DNA of 64,000 nucleotides from Beverwykella pulmonaria (lineage: Eukaryota; Ascomycota; Dothideomycetes; Pleosporales; Melanommataceae). The translations under genes were made by a program, and so were the position numbers. Numbering within the stretch: position 1 is the first letter of the stretch; each line of letters opens with the position of its first letter. Below are positions 46,544 to 56,559 of this stretch, piece after piece. The DNA lies in contig BCHH01000013.1 of the NCBI GenBank assembly GCA_001599595.1, forward strand, positions 292,543 to 356,542, in the 5' to 3' direction. Under the pieces are notes generated by a model, which saw nothing but the letters and a program-made list of their open reading frames with translations, ran no database searches and was not told where the DNA came from.

Positions 46544-47145
46544 TGTCTAAGCACATTACGTTGAAACATTTTCCCTCACTCAACGTATTCAGAGCCATCT
46601 TTCCCAGGGAAAGAAATAAGCAGGATGCACAGGGGCGTTTCAACTGGAAGGAATTCAAGACCGCCATGGGCAAGGTCGGCTTTTCTTGTTCGAGTGTGGA
46701 TGGATCTGAGTTTAGTTTTGAACATGAGACCCTTGGAAGTATCGTAATTGACATGGAGCATGGGAATGCTCACCAAGGAGACCTTTCGTCTGGTTCCGTA
46801 AGTTACTTGAAGACAGCTCTCAGGAATAAATTCCAATGGGACAGAAACACGTTTCAGTAATTCTTATTGTTCATGGGCAGATAAAACAGGTATTCATTAT
46901 GTTCACCTCAATTGAAAAGGACAATTTGAGTGCTTTTGTTCGACGTGATCACTAAGAGGTATTCAAGTAAGCACAGAGTTATCCGCATAGTGATAGTCAA
47001 CAAAGGCCAAGACATTCTGACTGATGGGCAATTAGTTTGTTCACCTTAATGCTAAGTAGGTATGTGGACGAGATATTAAAATAATGGCAATGTGATCTTT
47101 ACTGAGCTGCTAAACAGTTCCATCATGGCATCTTGTCGAAATTCA

Positions 47146-48327
47146 CTACAGCGTTGGTGTTGAATTATCGATCTTCACACCGAAAGACTCCTCCGCCTGG
47201 GCATAGCTTTTTTTGACTTGCGCGCTCGCATATACCCTCATCTCCTTCTCGAACGCCTCGGTCAGACCCTCCTTGAAGCCGCTAGCCTCTGCTAGCAATT
47301 TACCCAGAAGAGCCGAGTCTCGGACAGCTGTATTCGCGCCGTTCCCACCCGCAGGAGTCATCGAATGCACCGCATCCCCAACGAGAGTTACGCGTGGCTC
47401 ATTGGTCCACTCAGGGACGCCCTCTGGCGAAGAGCAAGTAATCTTCCAGAATGCAGCTTCCGACTCGATCATATTGTCGAAAAGAGGCTTCACACGTTCG
47501 TGCCATGATGCAGTAAGCGATTTGGCGATGTCGGCGGCGGGCTTTCCAACGATCGTGAAGTCGTCATTCGGCGCCTGAATGACACCGGGAGTTCCGCTCA
47601 TGGTCCATCCAAACTCTATGTTCGGATCATCCATATCATTAGCGCGGACGTTCGTGATGAGGAAGATTTTGCCGCCGCCTGGATGCGACTTGTTGTCGAT
47701 GATGCGGAAGACGCCCTCGCCCAGTCCTTTGAAAGCGGTCGTGGGTGCTTGACCGTGGATACCACGAGCTCCAAGATCGTATACCTTGAGCCTGCCACCT
47801 GAGAGCTGTTTGGCCACCTTAGACTGGATGCCATCACCGCCAATCAACATTGACCCTTCGATAGACTTCGTGCCGTCTGCAAAGACCGCTCGCACACCAT
47901 CGCCAGTCAATTCGTATCCCGTGACCTGGTGTGACCATCGAATGAAATCTTCACATCCCTCCATGAAAATTCTCCTCATTTCTCCTCTCGCGCAGCCAAC
48001 CACCTTTCCCTCGCGAGATGTAAGAGTCTCCTTTGTAACACTTGAGTGTTGCACGCCTAGCGTTTCGCCACTATGTGGATCGATAGCTGCGAAGCCCACG
48101 CCGCCGGTTTTGCCGCACTTGTCATAGAATTTCTGGAAGTCCTCAGGCCCGAGGACAGATTCAATGGCATCAAGACCTTCAGGCGAAAGCCGCAGCCGGT
48201 AGCCTTGGGCGCGATATACAATCGAGGCATCGCGCTCGAAGACGAGGAAGGGAAGTTTGGAGCGGAGGAGTGAGCGTGCCAGCAATAGTGCAGACAAGCC
48301 GCCGCCAGAAATGAGGATGGGCTTCAT
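47146..48327 (-). CDS. FAD-dependent monooxygenase (salicylate hydroxylase-like)
   Basis: Single-exon 393-aa group A flavoprotein monooxygenase. The N-terminal dinucleotide-binding motif is ILISGGGLSALLLARSLLR, with acidic FERD at the end of beta-2. The second FAD motif (GD, here VTLVGDAVHSMTPAGGNGAN) lies near residues 310-330 and is intact; MLIGGDGIQSKV near residue 160 is the DG motif that contacts NAD(P)H. There is no signal peptide or clear membrane anchor, so it is probably cytosolic. Substrate may be a phenolic or a secondary-metabolite intermediate; no biosynthetic backbone enzyme lies nearby. It begins downstream of the TccC-like gene and is transcribed toward it. Confidence 0.85.
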   Translation of the reverse strand: MKPILISGGGLSALLLARSLLRSKLPFLVFERDASIVYRAQGYRLRLSPEGLDAIESVLGPEDFQKFYDKCGKTGGVGFAAIDPHSGETLGVQHSSVTKETLTSREGKVVGCARGEMRRIFMEGCEDFIRWSHQVTGYELTGDGVRAVFADGTKSIEGSMLIGGDGIQSKVAKQLSGGRLKVYDLGARGIHGQAPTTAFKGLGEGVFRIIDNKSHPGGGKIFLITNVRANDMDDPNIEFGWTMSGTPGVIQAPNDDFTIVGKPAADIAKSLTASWHERVKPLFDNMIESEAAFWKITCSSPEGVPEWTNEPRVTLVGDAVHSMTPAGGNGANTAVRDSALLGKLLAEASGFKEGLTEAFEKEMRVYASAQVKKSYAQAEESFGVKIDNSTPTL

Positions 48328-48814
48328 GGTGGATGTTGCGAGTACGAGTATTGCAGATAGTGCGAAGGATGCATAGGAGAACAGGACGTCTTATCAAGGA
48401 TGTGAGGGTGTTAAAGAAGTGCAACCTCAGTTTCTTTTGGTGGTGACATCAGCAAGCACGCAAGCACCAAGACAGCCAACCGTGAAATGATGTAGTAGGG
48501 GTTTTGTCAGCCGACGGTGTTCGGTGAATTGCAGCCCCCGAGCCCTCTAAGCCACCGACACAGATGTAGCTACGCCATACGGCCGTGTGGGGTTTCCAAT
48601 GACCGTGCCTCCATGTACGCATACAGTATGGAGTGTGCGCATGCGATGTCAAAACTACTACCGGTACTGCTCCAGTATTACTAACATCCTGGGTGTTGCC
48701 CAAGCGCTGGGGCGAAAGGCTGTTGCAGTACTCAGAATTCTGTTTCGCAAGCAATCAAAAGGATTGTCGCTGGAATGAAATTCCATCCATCATTTGCACT
48801 TATCTGGATAGTTG
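48328..48814. other. Intergenic region (0.5 kb)
   Basis: Upstream of the monooxygenase and 3' of the GH92 gene. No gene or repeat recognised. Confidence 0.5.
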
Positions 48815-51400
48815 TCAAACATGACCAGGACTTGGAGGTACCTCTCCAATATCCCAACCAACAGGATCCTCACCAAGAACAAATTGAATCAACCCACCCC
48901 CATTACTCACAAGATCCTCATGAGAAACCCAATTTCGATCCCATTTCACCCCGTTCACCTTCACACTCTGGACATAAATTCCTTCTCCGCCCTGTCGGTC
49001 CGCAGTAATCCTCAGGGTCCCATTCCTAATCTTCATACTGATATCATCGAACCGCGGTGAGAGCAGGAGGTACACAGGCTGCGTAGCCACCGGATAGATA
49101 CCCAGCCAATTCCAAACCAGCCAACTGCTCAATGCGCCTGCGTCATCGTTTCCGGGGAGTCCAGATCGATCATTCCCATAGAACGAATCTACGATCTGTC
49201 TCGCCCTTTGCACACTCTTCCACTGTCTCCTCGGCAAATAATTGTATAAGAACGGCGTTTGGAAACTGGGTTCGTTTCCTGGGTTATAGATCATAGTCCC
49301 GGCACTGTTCCCATTTGCGTCGGATTCGGACAGCCCAGGAATGAACATGGCATCCAGACGCGCTTCTGTCGCGTTGAGGCCACCCATGAATCCGATGAGG
49401 GTGTGCATGTCGAAGGGGACTGTCCAGCTGTATTCCCAGGGAGTACCTTCGTATGAAATCGCTAGCCAGTCGCATGCGCCACACGATAGGGGGTCGTACG
49501 TTTGGATGCTGCCGTTTGCGTAGGTGGGCGCGAGGAAGCCAGTGAAGTTGAGCGAGGTAACTTCTGGATGCCATAGCTTTTGCCAGCCGCTGCGTACGTT
49601 TGGTCAGTGTTGACGCCTATCCAATGCCCTGATCCTAGGACCCTGACCGCAACTTACGTTGATCGATTTAGGTACAGAACCGCCTCTTCTGGTGCCTCAC
49701 CCCTTGCCACCTGTGATAGCGAAAAGTCGTTAAGTGCATACTCCACCGTTTTGCTAAGACTGCGACCGAAGCTCGGCGTAACATAACCATAATTCAGCCA
49801 ATCTTCCAGCGCACCTCGCCCCTCCTTTGTACTCCCCGTAGGATCCTCGAAGTCAAAGTTGTTGTAGGGCACTACTTCAGCATTCGTCTTCATGGCCGCA
49901 TAACCGTCTGTCCAATTGATACCTCCCCGAAGCCCTTTAACGTACGAATCAGCAAGGACGTTATCGGAGTTCGACCCTCCTTGCACTCTACCGTTGTGGT
50001 TGTGAGCTCTGCCTTCTGGCATAAATCTTTCATGTCTCCAGATATCGATCATAGCCCTCACCATCCCTTCTTGTCGATCCGGTACGATGAGAGTATACAA
50101 GCTATGCAAACATCGGAACGTATCCCATAGGGTGTAGAAGTCGTCGTAGTATGGCTCGTCGGAATCCCAGTATGGGTTCTCGCCCGTACGATCCGAGGGT
50201 AGCAAATGCCCATGATACAATGCTGTGTAGAACATCTCCAGTTCAGTTGCATTCTCAGACTTCACCTCAATCTTGGACAGTACCTCAGTATTCCAAATTT
50301 CTTGCGCCTGGGAGACTGTAATGTTGAGGTCCCAGTGTGGTATTTCATCAGTCAGGAACTGGCAGGCTTTATCGACAGATATCCAGGATATTCCCACTTT
50401 GGACCCAATAGTCGATGCATTTGAAGGGAACTCGAAGAGAGCGCCTATGCGATCTGCATATTGGTACCCGGGTATTCCACCACGTATGGAAGCTGAATCT
50501 GTGAAAGTGGTGGATGTGAAAGTTGCGTTCGGCCAATATGGGTCCGTGGCTGGGCCTGAAAAGAATTGCGCATTCGATGGAACGGAGTCGAACTGGCCGC
50601 AGAAGTACACCCGAAAGTCCCCCCCTATATTTTCCTATAGTAAGTACGCGTAGTACAATTGAATTAGATTTTCAAGTCTCGCACCTCCTGTCCAGCCTTC
50701 TCTCCAAATGCCATAGCCAGAATACTGGCTCCCATCTTCACTCCGTTCCAAAACCCCGTTGCTATACCATTGTTCCCTCTTCCCCTTCGAAGGCAGAAAA
50801 TGACTTAGATCAATCAACACGTATTTCCCACCATTCTCGGGATACTTATATCTCATGATCCCGGCATGCTGACTAGCGCTCATCTCCGCCACCACGCCAT
50901 TTTGTAAACTCGTTTTGTAGTATCCCACACTCGCTTCATCTGGTTTAATCCTCGGTTGCATATAAGTGATGTTGTCCATTAGATTAACGCCCTCTAGACT
51001 CGTAAGCGGCAACTGAGGAACCAGCCCATAGGTAGGCGCGCCACCGGTTCCGCTGACATGGAGCATGGTTATGGCAGTTACGTTCCCGTCTGGTGTGTAT
51101 CCAGCATTAGCAGCGAATGACGTGTTCCACCTAATAAAACCAATTTAGATCTGAAAACACGTGGAAGGTCTTGGGCGCAATATCAAGATGTAATTCTTAC
51201 CTTGTGGTGTCGATACCAACCTTTACCGCACCAAATGGGAGTGCAGCACCCGGAAACACATTACCACTGCTGTACGCACTTCCAGACACTGGACCTTCGG
51301 TTCCAATGAAGAGATTGACATATTTAAAGTGATCCGTTGTAGCTGCAGTTGGGTTTGCGAGAAGCGCAGCGCTGAAATGGAAGAGAAGAACTCGACGCAT
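48815..51400 (-). CDS. GH92 alpha-mannosidase, secreted
   Basis: Calcium-dependent exo-alpha-mannosidase family (mostly alpha-1,2) that trims mannose from N-glycans or fungal mannans. Four exons, 51400-51201, 51130-50685, 50624-49658 and 49589-48815, with introns of 70, 60 and 68 bp, give about 795 aa; the sum is in frame. An N-terminal signal peptide (MRRVLLFHFSAALLANPTAA) is followed directly by VNLFIGTEGPVSGSAYSSGNVFPGAALPFG, the usual GH92 start. Further family segments are LWDTFRCLHSLYTLIVPDR, NSDNVLADSYVKGLRGG and GNDDAGALSSWLVWNWLGIYPV. Many NxS/T sequons fit a secreted protein. At the second intron the acceptor could also be 12 bases earlier without changing frame only if another donor is used, so that junction is the least certain. 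Confidence 0.88.
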
Positions 51401-52637
51401 TTTTGAGAGAACCTTGAAATAGCGCTAACGTTCGTAGAGGGAACCACGGTGTATGTACTCAAGTTCACCGCCAGTGTCGGTCGTCAGAACACATTTGGAT
51501 TTCGCTCCGATGCTGGAAGATTTCTTCCGTGTCGCCGTCCATTATGTGCCTAAGTAAGGATTAGTCCAATGAACTTACAATCTAGATTCGGAAACACCAA
51601 ACTCTTCGATTAAAAAAGAATACTCAAATGGGTACATATTCTATAGAACCAGGAATCTTCTTTTCAAAAAGAGTTGTGGTTGAAGTAAGGGATGGCAGAG
51701 TTGGAAAGGGTTTGCCACAAGAAATGGGGCTTGAAGCAATAAAGTGGAGGATTGAGGGGTAATATGCAAGGATGCAGGGAAAGGTCCACTCCATGCTAGG
51801 CAGGCGAGGAGAATGACCTCGTACCTTACATTCCCTACTAGCCATCTGGAACATGCATACGATATTACTCTTTACTTCAAGACGCCCCTTTGAGCTCGGA
51901 AAACGATCATGTGCACCAGGTTTTCGCTTCGCTCTTTCTGGACCTGACTCGAGGTCGGCTATTCATAGTTCCACAGCGGGGTTTAGGTTTTCCGATGTCT
52001 TGATGGATCTTACAAGCAGAACGTTGGAAGTCACCGAGCATCTTTGTCTCCTCTCTTCTAAAATCCTTCGCTGCGCGTAGGTACTTCATTAGGAAAATGT
52101 GAAACTCCTTCCCATGCAGGTCAAGTTACAGACATATACGAGATCAGTTGGTGGCCGAAGTTATTCAATGGGCTGCCTTGAATTTCTTCATACCCCTCTT
52201 TGCAAAGCTGACCTTGAATCAGCTTACTTCCTGTAGGAACATTCTGTGCGACCTCACATTGTTTACAAAAGCACTATTGGTCGAGACAGAAAATACTGAA
52301 GGTCATGCATGGGGGCTGGGCGTGATTATCTCGTGTTCGTAGGATTATCAGGGCGTGTAGTCACAAAGAGCCAATAGTAATGCTGGAATGGCAAATGTGG
52401 TGTTCCGAATTTGGTGAGGTCTCAGAGCTGACGATATGTGAGAAAATAAGAAAAAAGTCAGAGTATAAGAAGTTGGGATACTCTTACCTTTCACCTCATC
52501 CAAACAGATAGCCATTTCCAAGTATCTACAACAGCGCGGACGTGCTGCGTTGTGTAACAAGAGAGACACTGCTACCTCCAATACTATTATTTCGTTGGAA
52601 ATTCTCTTCCCAAATTTCTGCATTTCCCTTAGCCAAC
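51401..52637. promoter_or_regulatory. Divergent intergenic region between GH92 and the small secreted protein gene
   Basis: 1.24 kb with no protein-like ORF; both start codons face outward, so two promoters should lie here. No specific sites recognised. Confidence 0.45.
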
Positions 52638-53081
52638 ATGCAGCCTACAACACTTCTCCTCATACTCTTTGCCACTCTCACTGCTGCCCAAGTCAATTGG
52701 TGCGCAGGCGACAAGACTATTGTGGGCTACTGCACCACCCTCACCTATGTCGATAAGACCACCTCGGCAACCAACCCGCCCACTCCCGCCGAATGCAACG
52801 ACTCCTGCCGTAACATCGAGTCTGATGCAGGTGACTGGATTGTCGACTTCAATGGACGCCCAGCGGGGTACATCGATCCATTGTGGGGCGGTTCGTGCGG
52901 ATTCAGTATTGGTAGAGGTGCTGGAGAGCCTTTGAATTTCAGCTTTTCGATGAACAATCAGGATATTGTTGATATCCTAGATGAGGTTACGAAGAGATTT
53001 GGTGGATTGCATGGGGGACGGGTGGCGGCGGAGGGAACGATGGTGTGCGAAGGGCATCAGGCGGTTTGGTATATCAACTAA
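52638..53081 (+). CDS. Small secreted cysteine-rich protein, effector candidate
   Basis: 147-aa single-exon protein. The start at 52638 opens a clean signal peptide (MQPTTLLLILFATLTAAQ) with predicted cleavage after Ala17; an ATG-less extension upstream in the same frame lacks one. The mature chain has six cysteines (about 22, 32, 53, 57, 88, 138), enough for three disulfides, and is otherwise rich in Gly, Asp and Asn. I do not recognise a domain; it is not an LysM, hydrophobin or CFEM protein by pattern. It is convergent with the AA9 gene and divergent from GH92. Small size, signal peptide and even cysteine number fit a fungal effector or surface protein; that role is inferred. Confidence 0.72.
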   Translation: MQPTTLLLILFATLTAAQVNWCAGDKTIVGYCTTLTYVDKTTSATNPPTPAECNDSCRNIESDAGDWIVDFNGRPAGYIDPLWGGSCGFSIGRGAGEPLNFSFSMNNQDIVDILDEVTKRFGGLHGGRVAAEGTMVCEGHQAVWYIN

Positions 53082-53341
53082 AGGGTGAAGAGAAGATGTG
53101 GTGTGTGATAGGATAAGCGTATTGGAGTGAAGCAAATTTAGTGAAAAACCAGTAACTTAGTGTGAGTCCATGGGATATATCCAAAGTTGGAGATACAATG
53201 TGAATTGGGGCGAGGCAATTTGAGCGAAGATAAAACAATTGAACCACTCCTGCGAAGTCTTCTCACATTTATTGCTCGTTCGAAGACACTCTATGCTAGA
53301 TTCTCGACTCATCCATTGTGAACTGGGAGTAATGTCACAGC

Positions 53342-54468
53342 CTAGCCCGTCCATACTGCAGGGCCAGGACCTTTGTACCTCTTGAGTAATTCCGTTGGCT
53401 TGTATGGATACCACAGCGCATTTGGTAGCCAGATGCCTGCCACCATTCGATCAGCATCAATATGGTCTCAAGTTCACAAAGATCTTACTATCATCTGTGA
53501 TGTTGTAGCCACCGGGAAACCTAATCATAGGCCCGGGGGTTCCTTGAAAGCGACTTCGTCAGTGTGGTCATAAGTGCTAGATGGGCTCAAATACCTCCAC
53601 CCGGACCGGTCACTTCGACCTGAGCGCAGTTGATATACTGTTGTGTCTGGTTGTAGTATGGGCTGATGTTGAAGTGCTCTACGCGAACTAAGTATTTTCC
53701 TGGGGGTGTTGTTTTCGGGATGGTGAAGTTCATCTAGATCAATGCATTAGAATTATCCTACTATCTTAGATGATAAAATCGTCTGATCTTACTCCTTGCT
53801 TCCCATCTGTGTCCCAATGCTGACCATCCGAAGCGCCGCTCATTCCAATCTTGAACCAGTTACCATCTCCAGCATAACTTTCAAGGTCTGCAGGAGCCTT
53901 CGACATGTACGCCTGCCCAGGGCCTGCATGGCTAATCCCGTCGATTTTTGGATCGAACTGCAAACCATGAGCGTCAGCTCATACTAATTTAACTTAATAG
54001 TGTGCAATAAAGGAGTGCTACTGACTTCACGACCAACAGCGGGACTACCTGCATAAGACGCAGCAAAGGATACAAAGCCGATTGTGCTCCCCGCCTCGAT
54101 TTTCGCTGTCCCTGTTTGATGTCCAGTTCTCGTTGCGTTGATTCCGCACACTTGGGTTTCACCTGTCCAGTCATAATTTGGGAAGAACATGCCACCATAT
54201 TCATCGACACCGACAGGTCTTGGAAGAGTGAGTTGAAAGTTCGAGGATTCAGGAATGGCTTGAAGATAGCTTACCGAACATATTCAAACCACTTTGAAGA
54301 AACACCATTCACAATAACAACTGGAAAGCCATCTTGTGAAGAGTTAGCTTCGCTGCATATTTATTTGTTAGCTAACGTACAATGTCCATTAGCAGGATGT
54401 GCGGCTTGCAATAGCAAGACGGAGAACACTGATGCTGAAGAGGCGAGGCGCTGGAGGGAAAACTTCAT
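53342..54468 (-). CDS. AA9 lytic polysaccharide monooxygenase
   Basis: Copper enzyme that oxidatively cleaves cellulose or hemicellulose. Seven exons are inferred: 54468-54381, 54347-54275, 54218-54026, 53957-53793, 53733-53595, 53542-53489 and 53436-53342, about 268 aa. Five introns of 52-68 bp have good GT-AG sites. A signal peptide ends AHPANG, putting His first in the mature protein as the copper-binding N-terminal residue. The second ligand His is in ISHAGPGQAYMSKAP, and the axial Tyr is in TQQYINCAQVEV. CGINATRTGH and PPGKYLVRVEHFNIS are family features. The junction between exons 1 and 2 is odd: the open frame meets TAA at 54361-54363, and the only in-frame splice found removes just 33 bp. 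No CBM1 is present. Confidence 0.8.
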
Positions 54469-55290
54469 GACGAGTATTACACAACCTGAATCCTTAACAA
54501 TGACTTTGACACTCAAAGAGGTTCGGCCAAAGCTCATATATTCCTTGAGAAGCTCCGTTAATTCCGTATTTGACAGGGCACCGAAACGCAAGAGAGTCAA
54601 TGGATGGAGGGGTTGCAATCGCTATCCATGTGTAATCTCAAAAGTGGGGAAGTGTTCATCCATAGTGTTGCAGGTTATATTCTCCGAAAAGATATGTCCG
54701 GAAGAAAGGTAGAGAAAGAAACTGGATATGGCTACGGTCAGTTGATCCTCTTTCTCTCTCACTCATTTCAACTAGCCTGCAGGAGCGCAATATATGATAT
54801 TGCACCGTCTTGCAAAGTACATGAATTTCCAGGATCTGAGAATCATTGCGGGACCACGCCCAATCTTGGGATGCAGTGATTTGGAATCGAAGACTATATC
54901 CGTAATCGTGGAAAGTGGGCTCCTTCTCACTTTTCTATTACGACTCTGGTATTTTATATTTTCCCAAGGGCCCCAAAAAGGTTTAACCGTCATTCTTGGC
55001 AACACATGGTGAGTTTTCTGATCTTGTTCTGCCGAGTGGCCGAGGAATTTAACTGAGGTTGATCTTTTGCGAAAAGTAGATGGTTAATGGAAGTCACGTC
55101 AAAGATTGTGCTTCGGCCTCGTGGTATGTTCAGGTTTCATTGTTCACAATCTCTGTGCTGCAGGTGAATGTTTCAGGCATCTGCAAAACAGACTTTAGTA
55201 GCTGGATATATATTGCTTGTGCTCTCCGCTAATTCATAGAAACAATATTTTAATAGTTCGAGAGTGTAACATATCGCGATCCAGCTGCAA
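54469..55290. other. Intergenic region (0.8 kb)
   Basis: 5' flank of the AA9 gene and 3' flank of the WD40 gene, both on the minus strand. Short ORFs on the plus strand lack motifs. Nothing else seen. Confidence 0.5.
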
Positions 55291-56559
55291 TTACTGTGGA
55301 CAAGGCCAGAAGCGTGCCTTCTGATCTGCGTCCGCACCCCCGATCCAGCCCTTACTCTTTACAACAATTGTCTTCATTGATCCACCATAATGATCAAAAT
55401 CGTCAGGGCCCCATCTATACTTCAGGTTCTTTTCAACATCGTACAGTTCCAACGCTGCATTAACTCGGTATGACAACTTTTTGCCTCCTTCAAGCCAGTT
55501 AAGTTCTGAGACTTCCCAACGCTGGTCCTCCATCCGCCAGGTCTGCACAACTGTTTGGTCGCTCGATTTCATGATCAAGATTTGGCCATAGCCACCAATG
55601 GCAAGGAACTCTCCATCTGGACTCCACTCGGCCGATCGCACCCAATCGCTATATGGACCAAGGGTTATCGGCTCAGCAGTTTCATTGGTGGTAGACCAAA
55701 GCTCGATCATGGATATTGGAGATCCCGTAGAGACCAGAAGAAATTTTCCGTCAGGTGAAAATCTTGTAAGCCAGTTCTGGCCGCTCGACGGCCCAACGTC
55801 CCGGATCAATTCTCCTGAAGTAGCGTTCCAGAGCTTTGTCCATCTATCCAATGCTGTCGTCGCAATATACTTCTCGTCGGGGCTGAAGATCCCACTCATG
55901 ACGTTATCGGTGTGTCCTTCCATAGTCAGGCTTGCATTGGCATTGTCTAGATCATATGCGTATACGATCTTTCCATCGATGATCAAGATACGGCGTCCAT
56001 TCTTACTGAACGGCGCAGGGTCGAAGTGCGAGAACTTGCCCAGGTGCTCAATGAGTGGGCCAGTTTGAATTCCTTCTGATGTAAGACGTATTTGCGTAGT
56101 CATAGAAGTACCGAAGGTAAAGTTTCCCGAGGAAATGAGCAGATCATACTGGCCTCCGGGCGCTGAAAGAAGAGCGACTGTTTCTATGTCGCCGGCATAC
56201 TTTTGTTTCAGTGGGGATACGGCAGTACCCGTGTCCAGATGGATGACCTTCGTGTCCGATGAGTTGCTCACAACCAGAAACTTCTCATCCGAGCTCACAG
56301 CGGCGTCGAAGAGGCCTGTGAAGCCTATTGGAACGGTAATCTCATATTTGATCACCTCGCTACCCCAGACTTTGGGGTGTCCTTCCGCCCACTTTGCGGA
56401 TACATTGTTTTTCTTGAAGTCTGAAACGAGCGTAGAAGTGGGAATAGCTGGGGCTGCTGCTGCTTGGACTTTCCTAACCGAGGTTCGAGTAGGTACGGTA
56501 AAGGAATTGATCCCTTGGAGGAGTACAGGCAAAACGAGTAAAGTTACGAAAGAAACCAT
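55291..56559 (-). CDS. WD40-repeat protein with a signal peptide
   Basis: Single-exon 422-aa protein. Residues 1-20 (MVSFVTLLVLPVLLQGINSF) look like a secretory signal. The rest forms a beta-propeller: FDAAVSSDEKFLVVSNSSDTKVIHLDTG, GHTDNVMSGIFSPDEKYIATTALDRWTKLW, WLTRFSPDGKFLLVSTG, WVRSAEWSPDGEFLAIGGYG and AELNWLEGGKKLSYRV-like blades. WD40 proteins are mostly cytosolic or nuclear scaffolds, so an exported one is unusual; fungal extracellular propellers are known but rarely characterised. Several NxS/T sites support passage through the secretory route. No catalytic domain seen. Confidence 0.75.
   Translation of the reverse strand: MVSFVTLLVLPVLLQGINSFTVPTRTSVRKVQAAAAPAIPTSTLVSDFKKNNVSAKWAEGHPKVWGSEVIKYEITVPIGFTGLFDAAVSSDEKFLVVSNSSDTKVIHLDTGTAVSPLKQKYAGDIETVALLSAPGGQYDLLISSGNFTFGTSMTTQIRLTSEGIQTGPLIEHLGKFSHFDPAPFSKNGRRILIIDGKIVYAYDLDNANASLTMEGHTDNVMSGIFSPDEKYIATTALDRWTKLWNATSGELIRDVGPSSGQNWLTRFSPDGKFLLVSTGSPISMIELWSTTNETAEPITLGPYSDWVRSAEWSPDGEFLAIGGYGQILIMKSSDQTVVQTWRMEDQRWEVSELNWLEGGKKLSYRVNAALELYDVEKNLKYRWGPDDFDHYGGSMKTIVVKSKGWIGGADADQKARFWPCPQ

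Larger units (their letters stand above)
42302..46860 (+). pseudogene. TcB-TccC-like toxin complex protein, C-terminal half: TcB shell, Rhs core and variable effector tail
   Basis: About 1519 codons, open to the stop at 46860, in the same phase as the upstream half across the duplicated target site. It starts with TcB-type sequence (ARIPYIITESNYNIQ, RENLTFHYERN, DEFGNILKSASVKYGR) and passes into YD/Rhs repeats (YDLYGCVSECRDALDRIV, YDALERPLESYVKKG). The Rhs core is ERDTETGLSFCGARYYAAWL then GRWTSLDPSGIGDG near 45880-45990. As a natural TcB-TccC fusion it resembles single-chain versions in some bacteria. Beyond the core lie about 270 variable residues: a hydrophobic stretch, a charged Lys/Glu coil, a KKKKRKG cluster, polyalanine and an 80-residue terminal domain. 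No ATG stands near its 5' end (the open frame starts with TTG inside the transposon), so it is unlikely to be made as a separate protein. Confidence 0.85.
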
